Positions 24,353 to 35,440 of a stretch of 64,000 nucleotides of DNA are shown here, piece by piece. The position numbers and the translations under genes were made by a program. Under the pieces are notes generated by a model. It was not told the origin of the DNA. It made no database searches and saw nothing but the letters and a program-made list of their open reading frames with translations. This stretch comes from Acanthochromis polyacanthus (taxonomy: Eukaryota; Chordata; Actinopteri; Pomacentridae), in the NCBI RefSeq assembly GCF_021347895.1, contig NC_067121.1, forward strand, positions 35,141,974 to 35,205,973, read 5' to 3'. How positions within the stretch are numbered: the stretch's first letter is position 1; every line of letters starts with the position of its first letter.

Positions 24353-25165
24353 TGGTTGAGCCATCCAGTTTTTAAGAAGATGTGATGTTTACATGGTTGA
24401 AATACATTGTTGAAGAATAAACTAAAGTCTCGTTGCTCCAGTGACATACATCACACATAAGTTAATCTACAGCTCATTGATCCTCACCGGTGTTGATGGC
24501 GTTCATCTTAAATAGAAATCAAACCACAGTCTAGTCCATGCTTTACAGTTAACATGATGTCATTGCAGTAAACATGTTTGCCCATAATGCCCCCGGTGAT
24601 TGAAATAATAGTAAAATCAGAACAACATTGCTATAATGGGAATGGGGCTGCTCATGGCTAAATCAATATTCATGTATATATTAAACCAATATTTCCTGAG
24701 AGGCAATTACTGCTGTAGTGAAATGGTGTCATTGTGTGTGAAACAAAATGACTTGGAAGTGTGGAACATTTTGATTAGACCTTTTCAAGGTGATCTCAGG
24801 ACATTTTTATGTGTCACTTCTTCCCTCCTCTCCCCACGTCTTCGAACGTTCCTTTGATGACGGAACGATGTGTACAGATGTTGAAGCACGCTGACATGCC
24901 CTTGTGGAGAGATTTCAAGCATGATGCTAATAACAATAATTAGCTCCTAAGTGTTTGTGGAGGGGGAGGTAGAGACATGAATATTCTCTCATTGTGCGTC
25001 TGTGTGTGGATGGGTGTGTGTTTGAGGACAAATGGCTTCCCCGTGTCTTCTTAAAAGGACAAATTAGCCGTAATTGCTTGTTTCAGGGGTCTAGGGATGA
25101 AGGAAGCTTTTTGCTACTTCATTATGCCTGTTTTAACTCTCCAAGAACGCACACACACACACACT
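24353..25165. other. Unique non-coding DNA
   Basis: No gene recognised; a short CA run lies at about 25149-25162. Confidence 0.5.
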
Positions 25166-25169
25166 TGTG

Positions 25170-25700
25170 CCATTGAATCTATTAACAACATAATATTGTG
25201 ACTATTTATGAGCAACACAGCAATTAGAGTGAATAAGGGTAAATTTACTCCATAATGAAAATTGCTGAGTTACCGACGACCAATAGAACTGAATGCCGCA
25301 ATTTATGAGTGAAACTCCCATTAAAATTATTTGGAAGCGGTTAAAATGTTGAGCGACTGCAAGCAAAGAATCATACAGTGAGTAATTGAAATACATTGCG
25401 ACTAATACGTTTCATCTTTTCGCTGGAGCCGATGCATAGGAACTAAATCCATACACCACTTAGAGCAATCAAGGAGGGGAAATTTTCTGATGTGCAAAGA
25501 CAGACTCTCCCATCAGCTTTGATTAGTGTTACAGTACGTCTTTCCCGGCCGTTAGATATTTGAGAAATTATTATTAATAACAAAATAATTTCCACAGATT
25601 AACCCCATTCTGGCTTTATTCCTGATCCCCTGGCCTTTAGGAAATTGATCCGGGGAAAGATTGATGACTCTCCTGCTGTTTTAAAACGTTTGTCCTTGCT
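25170..25700. promoter_or_regulatory. Candidate conserved non-coding element (best in window)
   Basis: About 530 bp without simple repeats, transposon signatures or open frames, in an otherwise repeat-dotted region. It is dense in short homeodomain-, Sox- and TALE-like cores such as CCCATTAAAATTA, GAAATTATTATTAATAAC and AAAGATTGATGAC. Texture and length are those of a vertebrate developmental enhancer. This is inference; alignment to other teleosts or gar would settle it. Confidence 0.35.
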
Positions 25701-28009
25701 GGTCTGTTTCTTTTCTTCTTCTATTGTAGCGCAGTTACAGATCCGGACTTCTGTTTAATGATGCAGATGTATCTCTGAATGTCACATTGAAACAAAAGTA
25801 CATTTTTCAATTTTACAAACATATTTTATCTAAGTCCATCCACTTTTCAACATGTTTAACCAGCTGTGGATTATTAGCATTAACTGAGGTAACAGTGATG
25901 CAAATAGTCGATGTATTTCAGTGACGTGACTGTTCTGCTTTGTCGCTCCTTCCTGTGCCATTGGCAATAAATATGCCTCATGGTACTTATTTTCTTTGCA
26001 TCATGTGCGAATGTTCACTACTTATCCATACACAATCGGCACTTGGCTTCCTTGTCATCAGTTTTTAAACTTTGGATGTGTTAATAGAGCTCACTAAAGC
26101 ATAGCAAAGATAGTCTAACACAATGTCTACAGAAGCTGAATGATGGAAGTAGGTTCAGCAGTGGTGTTTCTATCATGCATTTATCCTCCTCAGACCCGGC
26201 CCATTCATTTATGTCCTCTGTACTGGACATTTGATCAACATCTTTGGACTCATTTGAGCTACCCTACTAAATCCTGACGCACTTAGTGGAGGATATCCTG
26301 GCCACTCTAATGATATCGTAAGTGATTGGGTGTGATGAGGGGAACTTTGTTTTCATGCTGAGACAAAATGGAGACAGCAGCAAAATGCACCAGCCAGGAA
26401 AAGAGAAAAAATAAGTCAAAAATTGTTATGATGTCGTTGTTTATGAATATGTCGGGAATAAGAAATTGAGGTCAGAGTGCAGTAAAACTTTTTGTCAGGA
26501 AAAATAATTGCCCCTTTATGAATGTTACCTGTTACGGACATGAGAACGATTTAATGGGGTTAGCTAATCGCTAACTAGCTGGCTAGTTTGTTTACATTCA
26601 AATTTCTGCCCCAAAACATTTCTTTGTGGGGTAATAAACACGTTGAATGAAAAATAATTAATGCAATAAATAAATTGTCGTTTATTACTACGTTACATTC
26701 AAGCTCTTAAAGTTTCATGAGAAAACGGATCGGCATTCTTGTTTTCTTGTCGGCCTATTTTGATTTTAAAATGTTGCCGTTTTGTTTTTTTATGGAAAAA
26801 TTGTTTTGTTGTCTCTAAAATAAAAAATATTTTTATAAAATTCTACATTGTAAGTTGTTGTTTTAGTACCAAAAGGCAGGAAATAACAAAAAAGTTGCAT
26901 TTTTAAAGATGCTTTTTTTCCCTCTGTTCTCAGGAGGTTATGGAAGTATTACAAAAAAAAAAACTTAATAGAAAAAGTAAAATATAAACAGTTAGGGTTA
27001 CCTTTAATCCCACAAAGGGCTGCTGTGGAGTATCACAGAACTAAAACAATTACAAACTGCCACACAAGTGATTTCATAATTCAAAACTGAATAAATAACA
27101 CAGGCAACTAATAGTTCTGAAACTCAGGAGTGTTAAAAGTTTTTTCCCACTTGACATCGTGTCACTTCTCCTGAGAACTTCCCATTACAGCCTATAATTT
27201 TAGCTTTGCAGGTCAGAGTTGAGAACCCGTGGTTACAGGGCCAGAATAAAGTGATTTTTGGATGTGCTGCTGAACGATCAGTGCGCTGCGCTGAAAAGAT
27301 GACATCGGACAGCTGCAGTGGATTCCCTCATTATCCACAGGAGATGATTCTGTAAAGGTAAGAAAGTATGTCACAGCGAAACATGACGGCTGGCAGGAAA
27401 TGAAAAATATGTGTAGTGTTAAGGCATAATATCAGCATGTGATAAGTCAGGTGCAGCAGCTGTGATGTCTTTTATGCCTTTTCCACATTCAAATGTTAGA
27501 CTGGTTGTAAAAACAGTAACATCATCCATGCAGAGATTATTGCAAGTAGAGATTGCTTGTGTCTCCTGTCATCTCTCACTTCTACCAATAAAAACCTGAA
27601 TTATCAGTTAGAATGACAGCAATACACCCTCATGAAATACAAATCTGTACTGTATGTCACAGAAAATCAAGAACCTACAGCACCATGGATCTCTGGGACA
27701 TGTAGTTCCAGTCAGTTCAGGCACACCCAGGGCTCCTATGGGGTATCAGGGCCCTTAAAGTGCCCCCATCTACAAGGTCAGCGGGATCAGCCAAGACCCT
27801 TTAAAAAACATCAGCCTCAGAGCCCCATGAGATGCGGAGTTCCTACCTTGTAGTCTAAGAATTGTAAATGTTGACCGAGAGGATATCAGTTAGTCACCTC
27901 AGTGGCTGCAGGGTCACTACGGGGGATTTCCATTTCCTTTAAGAGGCTGAATGAGCTCTGCACAAACATGAGCAGATGGAATGATAGATGGATGAATTAA
28001 GAGAGCAAG

Positions 28010-28051
<42 letters not shown>

Positions 28052-29950
28052 CATCCTTATTTATTGTTCATGCATTTTTAAACAGCAGAGCAGAGGGGTC
28101 AAATGAGTAAACAGGACTTAACCTGAGGGCAAGAAAAAAGGAGAAAGGAGAGCAGGAGAGATGGACAAATTGGAAATGTCAGTGTGGATGGATGAAGAGA
28201 ATGCAAAAAAAAAAAGGTTTGTGGGAAAAGCGGGTGTTTATAAAAGGTGAAGTGTTTTGATACAGAAATACCTTTAAAATCGCTGTCTGTGTGACAGTGA
28301 GTGACTCAACAGTGGAAAATATTGTAAACTGTTAAAAGAATTGAGTTTTGGCGTTAATTCTTTTCACCTCTTGGAAATTTTAATCACCCTATTTCTTTCT
28401 TTTCTTGATGAATCCTCGCAGCTACAAATTTGCTGCATTACAGATTGTGGTTTGAAACTTGTGTATTAGGGGGGAAGTGGGGTTAAACTCTGCCCCGCAG
28501 GTGTCTTGACCTCTGCCCCCTTAACCTTTACACAAAAAACGCACACATGCACACCAAACGCACACTTGCCCACACACAGCCTGGAGCATATGACTGACTG
28601 ATGTCGCTGAGATTAGCTCTACGTGTCCACAGGGAGCTGAGCAGCAGCAGCAAGTGTGACGGTGAGAGAGAGGCAGGAAGAGAGAGTGAGGACGAAGGTC
28701 TGCATTGATTTGACTAACAGGCTAAAAGACAGGGGGACTGCAGTGACCTTTGGCCTTCTGTGAACGTACGGGCACGGCTTTATTTTGTGTGCTTTACAAC
28801 ATTAAACCGTGTACGTGCTCTGTAGCAGAGTTCTGATTCACAGAGAACGATTTATGAGCCCTGTTTATGTGTAAAATCATAGTTGGAAGTGAGCTGGAGG
28901 GCTGAATGTATTAAAATAGAAAAGTAGAAGAGAAGAAATGAAAAAAAGAAATGATGTGATGTTCCAAATCATAGCTTATGTGTTGCACATTTTGTAAAAC
29001 GTATGCACAAGTCAGAAAAGATGTGTCACTACTTAGAACATCCTTCGTATACGATATTATGTTAAATTCATACAGTAACTATAACTGTATTTAGGTGGGC
29101 TTTACTATCCTTCTGGTAGAATTTTTCAGTCACCTGTTTTTGTGTTTGTGCATGCAAACATCATATCCACATGTCAGAATCAGGATAAGTCTCTGGATAA
29201 GTTTAGAAAAACCCAACAACAGTAGCCACAATAATCTTCAAGAGATTAAAGAAACGAGGATACTGTTTTCAGTATTAGACTGAACTGGAATCCAAGCAGC
29301 TCAGAGACCAACTGTATCTGACCTTTAATATTATTATTATCAAATCTTAATATCTTAAATAGTCCTTTAGTGTCTCATCAGTAGAGGATACTGTGGATGT
29401 TGGGTGGCTGCTCTTAGTTTTAATTAACCAGGATAGAAAAGAATTTCACAGATGTCTACCTCCAGTTCCTCTGACGACTATCTGATTTCATATTGTTTCA
29501 CTTCCTGATGTTCAGCAGAGATGTTGAGTTTATTTTTCACCTTTTTATGAGTTGAGTTTATTCCCCTTCTTTTCTTGTAACTGGATGTGGAACTTCATTG
29601 CATGTTACTGTTCCTCATATGAAACTGATGTTTCACATTTGAAATCTGAAAATTAATTGCATGTACAATGAGAAAGTCAAGCTCAGTCTCACCAAAAAAT
29701 GCATTTTATATTACTTGTATATTAATTTACAGCACAAAATATATTATTTTAATTTTTAAAGGCTGTAAAAATTGTGAGCTACTTACATTTCTGAAAGATT
29801 TATGGGGCTGAACTTGTCATCACAGCGATGTATGTAAAAAGCCAAGCCGTGACCTTTTCCTGAAGTCGTTTTGGTGCCTAAACAAAAGGAAACAGCACAT
29901 AAAAACAACTGGAAAGAGCAACACAAAATGAAACAAGAAGTTTTGTCAAA
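25701..29950. other. Unique non-coding DNA
   Basis: No gene is recognised. A donor-like AAG|GTAAGA at 27357 follows a short frame that already ends in a stop, so no exon is called. Simple tracts are a GA run (28014-28049) and short A runs. Confidence 0.5.
28014..28049. repeat. (GA)n microsatellite
   Basis: A pure GA dinucleotide run of about 35 bp. Confidence 0.95.
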
Positions 29951-29952
29951 CT

Positions 29953-30193
29953 TGGACCGCCCGGCGACAAAGATGACCCCTGTGACCTTGAAAATGAGGT
30001 CACGGTCACCAAATGTGAACTTGACCTGTGTCTTATTATGGTACACCTGTGTACCAAATATGGTGAGGCTACATCAATATTTTATCGAGTTATCGCGTGG
30101 AAACCAAATTGTTACAGACAAACAAGCAAGCAAGCAAGACCATGCAGCTGAAAACAATACCTTCCGGAAAACGCAGTTTTGCCGGACGGTAAT
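29953..30193. mobile_element. Short teleost repeat with ACCGYCCGGC ends
   Basis: The left end contains ACCGCCCGGCGACAAA and the right end, read inward, ACCGTCCGGCAAAAC, an imperfect inverted pair. Between them lie a TGACC/GGTCAC-rich block, ATCGAGTTATCGCGTGGAAA and an AAGC/AAAC tandem patch. The architecture (inverted ends, a short tetranucleotide patch, a conserved inner block) parallels the CCGCCAAG family at 16,977 and 32,228, although the sequences differ. Any open frame across it is incidental. Confidence 0.65.
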
Positions 30194-30645
30194 AAACAAT
30201 GTGTAGAAATGGCACAAGACTAAAGAACCAAACAGGACTCAAACCTCAGTCTTCTGGGTTAAAACCCTGTGACGTCGGCCTCCTAAAGCGGACTTGGTTG
30301 CTCCTCTTCTGTTGGTAATATGATGTGACACTCTGATGTGGACGCAGGCCAAAAAACACATATCTCACATTTTCAGAACCTTTATATAGTAATTTCCTCA
30401 GAAATCCTTCTCCAAACAGTGGTTTCTCTAAATATCTCTATCTGGCATCATTTTCATTTTTGTTTTGCTGTTGTTGGCAAATGTTGGTCATATCATTGCT
30501 GTATGACTTTCTCACTCTATTCTAAGTAAAATAAAAACATAAATATCATCACATCCAAGAGAATTTACCCCAAAGACCTATCACCCTCAACACGTTTAGA
30601 ACATCAAATATTCTGTCGCATTTAGATAAATATCTGTGCCAAACA
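30194..30645. other. Unique DNA with a tRNA-like fragment
   Basis: On the minus strand, about 30236-30299 contains GGTTTGAGTCC, a good B-box, preceded by GGGTTTTAACCC, which could form an anticodon-like stem. No acceptable A-box or acceptor stem is seen, so this is at best a decayed tRNA or SINE head and no tRNA gene is called. Confidence 0.25.
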
Positions 30646-30649
30646 CAAA

Positions 30650-30990
30650 ACAGAAAAATACCGCCTTAATTAGAATTGCCAGAGACCCACACATCGGAGA
30701 GTCGGGCAGCAGATATAAGGTGAAAGTCTGCGCGTCCACCTCCGCCCCTCACCCTCATCCCTGTTGCCATGGCACTGAAGTGTGATTAGAACTCTGGCTA
30801 ACCAACATGGCTGACGATATTGACTTCCCGTCTGGTTCATGCAAACAGGATGTGACAGATTTAATTTGTTTGTCAGCTCACCTTAATTTAAACAGAAGGC
30901 TGGAAGTGGCAGAGAAGGAACGACTGAGGGAGGCGAGGAGTGAGGAAGGATTTCACGCAGACACACTCACTTTCTGACTGGCCTGGCTTG
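30650..30990. promoter_or_regulatory. Candidate conserved element with RFX-like site
   Basis: Unique sequence with GTTGCCATGGCAC at 30773-30785, close to the palindromic RFX X-box, and TTAATTAGAATTG and GCAAACAGGATGTGAC cores around it. No coding frame. Regulatory function is inferred from motifs only. Confidence 0.3.
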
Positions 30991-32227
30991 GCATGGTGGT
31001 CTCCATGCGTGTGCATTTATGTGTTTTTGAAGGAAAATCACTGTTTTTTCCCGTATTTTTAGCAAGTTTCTTCCACAGGGATGACATGAGATTGACATGA
31101 AAATAAAGAACAAGTGTTTAGCTTCACATCCTCATGCATGAAATGGTAGAAATACTGAAAAAGGCGAATGAAAAACTCATAAAGGGTGCGTGTGTGCTGG
31201 GAAGAGTAAGGGAATATGTTATGTATGGTATATATACGGTAAACCGGGGAAACCGTCACAAAAGAAGAAGACCCAGTGGATTAAACAGGAGTGGCTTGAC
31301 TATGACATGATTGTAGAAGTGAAAAAGAAACACAAGAGAAGCAAGAGAATGTGGAGGGAAATAGAAAAGTGATGGAGGAGGAAAAGGAACCTCGCAGACA
31401 TCTTCAAGATGGAGCATGAACCAGATGGACATTCTCGACTTGTGCGTGTCTGAGACAATCCTGATGGCGGCTGAGAGCGAGAGTGTGACAGTGAATACAG
31501 AGGGATGCATTATTGTTTAAATCATTGATCGCTTCTATCTATCTAGTCTCTCTCTCTCCTCTCTGCCGATCTTATCTTCAATCTTTCTCTTTCCTCTTCA
31601 CTTCAGATGTCTCTGCAACAGTCACACAGGCATCCTGTCTTCTTATCTTTGTTCTTAGCCTTTCTCTCGCTGACACATACACCTATCTACATTTTCACAT
31701 CCTTTTAGTTGTCTCTCAACTACAGTTTTTAGTCTCTCTCATTTTCTTACTGTGGTTGATAAAGTTCTGAAGACTCTGGGTCTATATTGTCTGGACTCAC
31801 TTAACTCTCTATACCTAACGGCACTATTCCATTGTTAATTTCACTGAAGGCTACAACTGTTTTTGAAGACTGACGCATTTCTGACACAATCAGGATCGTG
31901 ATTTTCAGGATTTAAAATTGATCAGGCAAGATAAAATGTATCCATGTTTTCCATTTATTGAATATACAGCCTGTCATTGACATTTTATTCAATTAACCAC
32001 ACATTCACTAGTATTTATTTCCATTAATAACATATCTGCACTTGAATTGATTGTTGATATCTGTGTTAAACATCATTTAGTAGACAACCTCATCATGTGT
32101 AGGTTTTATATGTTCTAATATCAGCAGTGTTTACCACAATATCAACCATATTTCAATGATCTTCTGCATGAGATATATGATGACTTACTGGTGTTTTACA
32201 TCTAATAGATGGGACTCGGAAACACCC
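30991..32227. other. Unique non-coding DNA
   Basis: No gene or repeat family recognised; CT-rich patch at 31540-31600. Confidence 0.5.
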
Positions 32228-32580
32228 CCACAATTTATGTAATTGTTCCTTGTATCATTTCCGATAAGTCCACAGTGGTGGATTTGAGTAAGACTGAAAT
32301 CATGTGATCTGACATAGCATTCACTTGTTGTCACGGTTACAGTGCTGTCATGCCGCTATCTCGCAATGATAAAGAAATCTTTAACAAATTCATGTATCCA
32401 GACTATAAGCCGCATCACTGCCAAAATCTAACCAGGTGGTCCTTTGTGTCATTTCTGACCTTTCCTGAAAATTTCATCCAAATCCATCAGTCTGTTTTTG
32501 AGAAATGTTGCACACAGACAGATTCACAGACAAACGTACCCCGATCGTCACATAACTCCACCGTGTTCCTTGGCGGGGTA
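32228..32580. mobile_element. Teleost repeat with CCGCCAAG ends, copy 2 (inverted)
   Basis: Diverged reverse-complement copy of the element at 16,977-17,329: the TTGGCGGGGT end at 32570-32579 corresponds to the CCGCCAAG end of copy 1. GTGTCATTTCTGACCTTTCC and ATTTCATCCAAATCC match the inner block in inverted orientation. The opposite terminal repeat is worn away near 32228. The plus-strand frame across it contains SFLTFPENFIQI, also present antisense in copy 1. Confidence 0.78.
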
Positions 32581-32582
32581 AT

Positions 32583-32935
32583 AAAATGTAATAAATACTA
32601 TGCAATAATATACAACAGCAGGGGTCAAAGAGACTTTAAACAACAAGGAATCAAAAACCAAGACAACCTAACACAAAGGTTAAACTACTGTATTTTAGTT
32701 TTAAATGAGTGACAGTGGAGTCTTGACATGGCCTTTGCTGTTGTGACCAAATGTTTTCAGAGCGTGCTTCACTTATGAATTATGAAGTATAGTCAAACTG
32801 CCTGGATGCTCATCCAGAATTCCCTCCACTGCAGACCTCAGCCCATCTTTTGCCAGTTCTAAAACATCTCGCCCAAACATTATTTTGCATCTTGCTGGGA
32901 AAGTCACCTTCCACCATGCCGACACACTTGCCACG
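32583..32935. other. Unique non-coding DNA
   Basis: Nothing recognised. The minus-strand open frame that crosses it continues into the CpG cluster and has no recognisable domain. Confidence 0.45.
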
Positions 32936-33135
32936 AGGCTGCAGTTCTGGTATGTTACCACGGAGACGAGCGCGCAGGGCGACGGTTGCCGAGCGGCGGC
33001 GATGCTTGTCTTGGCAGGGAAACGGCCAACTCGGAGGTCGACTGACAGCCAGACGCGCGCACACAAAACGCAGACGCACACTCTTTCTCCCTCTCCTCGG
33101 GGCTCGGCAGGCAGGGCGGGTGGGCGGGATCTGTT
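32936..33135. promoter_or_regulatory. Small CpG cluster with RFX X-box-like site
   Basis: CpG-dense sequence in an AT-rich neighbourhood, with GTTACCACGGAGAC at 32954-32967, a close match to the RFX X-box, and a second half-site GTTGCCGAGC about 20 bp on. A TG/GC-rich tail follows. It could be a minor promoter or a CpG-rich enhancer; no exon or coding start is visible beside it. Confidence 0.4.
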
Positions 33136-33815
33136 TGTGTGTGTGACAGTGTAAAGCCAGCGAGGGTGACAGTGACGTGACACTGGTGAAATAATTATGA
33201 GTCCAAAACAGGGCTGACAGGGAGCAGCCCGTGCCCTTCAACTATCTGTCAACTGTCATTAACATAGAGCCCTGATGCACAGCCTGGGGAGAGAGGCACA
33301 GCAAGAGAGCGAAATGGGAACAGAAAAGGAGAGAAGACACAAAATACAGAGGTGAATATAAAACCCAGCCTTAAAAATCCAGGATGAAATAACATCATCG
33401 CTGAGCTCATCTGCATGGTCAGGCTGCTCTTATTTACGTGGTTTGGAAGGACTTGCTTTTTTTATTTCTTGCTGAGAGAACGTCCAAAACCTGAGATTTT
33501 GGAGAAAAAAAAAACTGAAGTGAAGATTGAAATACAGGAGAAGAAGAGTGGCTTGTTCACAGCTGTGTCCTTAAACAATTTGGAACACAGCTGTTTTCTT
33601 TTCTACATGCATTGTGTGTGTATTTTTAAATGTCTCCAGTAATGTTACGTGATTTATGTGTGAAAATGGTTGCAGAGGGCACATTTTCATCAGTCTGTGT
33701 GGCCTCAGGCCTTGAGAAAATGGTCCCAGAAGTCAAACCTTCACTAATGTGTGGATTTTACTCCCTAAACAGCAAATACCAAAGGTCATGGACGAGAACA
33801 CTGTTTATGTGAGCA
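33136..33815. other. Unique non-coding DNA
   Basis: No gene recognised. The part near 33175-33280 is repeat-free and could be conserved. Confidence 0.45.
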
Positions 33816-35052
33816 TGTGTGCAATCATTCAGCATTAAAACTGCCTCACTACTATGGTATGGATGCCCCTTGTAGCAGACATGAACTCCACAAGACCTCT
33901 GAAGGTAGCAGATGTCAAGATGTTAGCGCCAAGTCAACACCTCAAAGTCTGTCATGTTCCTCAAACCATTTCTGAACACATTATTCTACGAAAGACTGTC
34001 GTCGAGGAGTATCACTTCCATGGAGAAGTGGACGTGGTCTGCAACATCTAGACTGTGTCACAGTAACGTTCACATGACCTGAGGTTTTCCAGCCTCTGCC
34101 AGCTTGTGCAAAGTATCTCCTGAAGCCATCTCTTCCCAGGTAAATGGCATACATGTAAATCCACATCATGTAAAAGAAAATGCAATTCATTAGACCTTAT
34201 TTTACTGCTCCATGATCCAGTTTTTAGACGGATGTTTCCATTATAGGTACTTCCAGCAGTGGGCATGGCTCAGCATGGGAGATCTGACCAGCCTGCAGCT
34301 ACTGTGTGTTCTGACACCTTTCCATCAAAGCCAGCATTGAGGTTTTTAAATAGATTGTGCTGCAGTATGTTTTTGGTGATCAACCCAGAGCAGAAACTTT
34401 ACTTCCCATATCCATTAATGAACCTTGCATGCCTATGACTCTTCTATGCTTCTTGAAGCCACTTTCGAGAGCCTCACCACCACACTGCACTGCACTCCTG
34501 GAAACAACCCCAAGAGCTGTTGCTTTGGCGATGCTCTGACTCAGACTTTAAACGGTGCAGGTTTACAACAAAGGCCAGTTGTTGTTTCTGGACCAGATCT
34601 GGAATGAAGATGGGGTTGTAAATGCTCACAGAGTCTCGGAATCAGACTAATTCCTGGTAGGTTTTCTGTGGGTCAGGCGAGGAAGAATGTGTGGTGCCAA
34701 TGAAATCACAAAGTGAGGGATAACCTCCTTTAACAGTATTCATTTTTGACAGTTTGGTCAATATTTGTGCAATGCTTCTGTCACTGAAAAATGGAAATGC
34801 CCTTTACATTGAATTTTTTGCAAGGTTACTTTTTTAATATTGAATACAATCTTTTTAATTTCCCCCCTTATGGTTACTGTGATCACAGTTGGGCTCTTAG
34901 AACCCTTTGCTGCCCATTCATCCTGTTTCCAACACATAAACGTCACTTGTTGGCTCACATTTCCATACCCTCGACAGGTGCCATTCTAATGTGATAATCT
35001 TAACTTAATCTTATTTAATTCACCTGTCAGTGGATCACCCTACTGATTAAGA
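33816..35052 (-). mobile_element. Tc1-like transposon relic, near full length (minus strand)
   Basis: Same family as the relic at 20,734, in the opposite orientation. The right end has GACAGGTGCCATTCTAATG and CACCTGTCAGTGG, the subterminal pattern of the family. The left end has a worn CAATCATTCAGCATTAAAAC. In between the whole transposase region can be followed in reverse: GAACTCCACAAGACCTCTGA, CCAAGTCAACACCTC, GTTCCTCAAACCATTTCTGA, a GTAAAAGAAAATGCAATTCA block, CTGCAGCTACTGTGTGTTCT and GGCGATGCTCTGACTCAGAC. Stops and small indels break the frame throughout, so it is a dead copy. Its left boundary is accurate to about 10 bp. Confidence 0.82.
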
Positions 35053-35059
35053 TATTTTT

Positions 35060-35170
35060 TGGGGCACTATGAATGTCTACACAAGTCCATGGCTATCCAT
35101 CCAACAGTTGATGAGATACTTCAGTCTGGGCCAAAGTTGTGAACTGACAGACAGACCAACATTGCTGTAT
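35060..35170. mobile_element. Short dispersed teleost repeat
   Basis: The run GGCACTATGAATGTCTACAC, then CCATGGCTATCCATCCAACA, then GATGAGATACTTCAGTCTGG followed by a GACAGACAGACC patch matches a short repeat seen scattered in fish genomes. It abuts the Tc1 relic and may have been carried or truncated with it. Family assignment is from memory of the pattern; ends not defined. Confidence 0.5.
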
Positions 35171-35288
35171 CTAAACCAGCCAACCACTAGTCTTTCAGAT
35201 ACGTCACTTAATCTAGCCGTCCATTTTTGGAGTCTGGTTGCAGAGACAGAAGGTGAAGCAGGTCGCCCCTTTCCACAGCAAAAGTTTT

Positions 35289-35440
35289 CACTTCTTCCTG
35301 GGGAATCCTGAGGCGTTTCCAGGCCAGATGAGATATTTAATCCCTCCAGTTCCTCTGGCTTGACCTCAACATCTCCTCCTGGTCAGACAAGTCTGAGCCA
35401 ACTCCAGAAGAAGTCACTCAGGAGGCGTCCACTTCAGTTC
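35289..35440 (-). mobile_element. LINE 3'-end relic (minus strand)
   Basis: CTGGGGAATCCTGAGGCGTT followed by CCAGGCCAGATGAGATATTTAA-like sequence and, further on, GAGGCGTCC at about 35430 follows the reverse complement of the 3' region of an abundant fish non-LTR retrotransposon. The copy is truncated and diverged; clade not assigned. Confidence 0.5.

Noticed and set aside
27299..27357. Possible exon ending at donor AAG|GTAAGA
   Set aside because: The frame with an ATG ends in a stop just before the donor and the other frames contain stops; isolated donor strings are frequent.
32350..32712. 120-codon plus-strand frame
   Set aside because: Lies across the inverted copy of the CCGCCAAG repeat; the same peptide string appears antisense in the other copy.
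32773..33183. 136-codon minus-strand frame across the CpG cluster
   Set aside because: Part comes from GC/TG-rich sequence; the remainder matches nothing I recognise and has no splice or conservation support.
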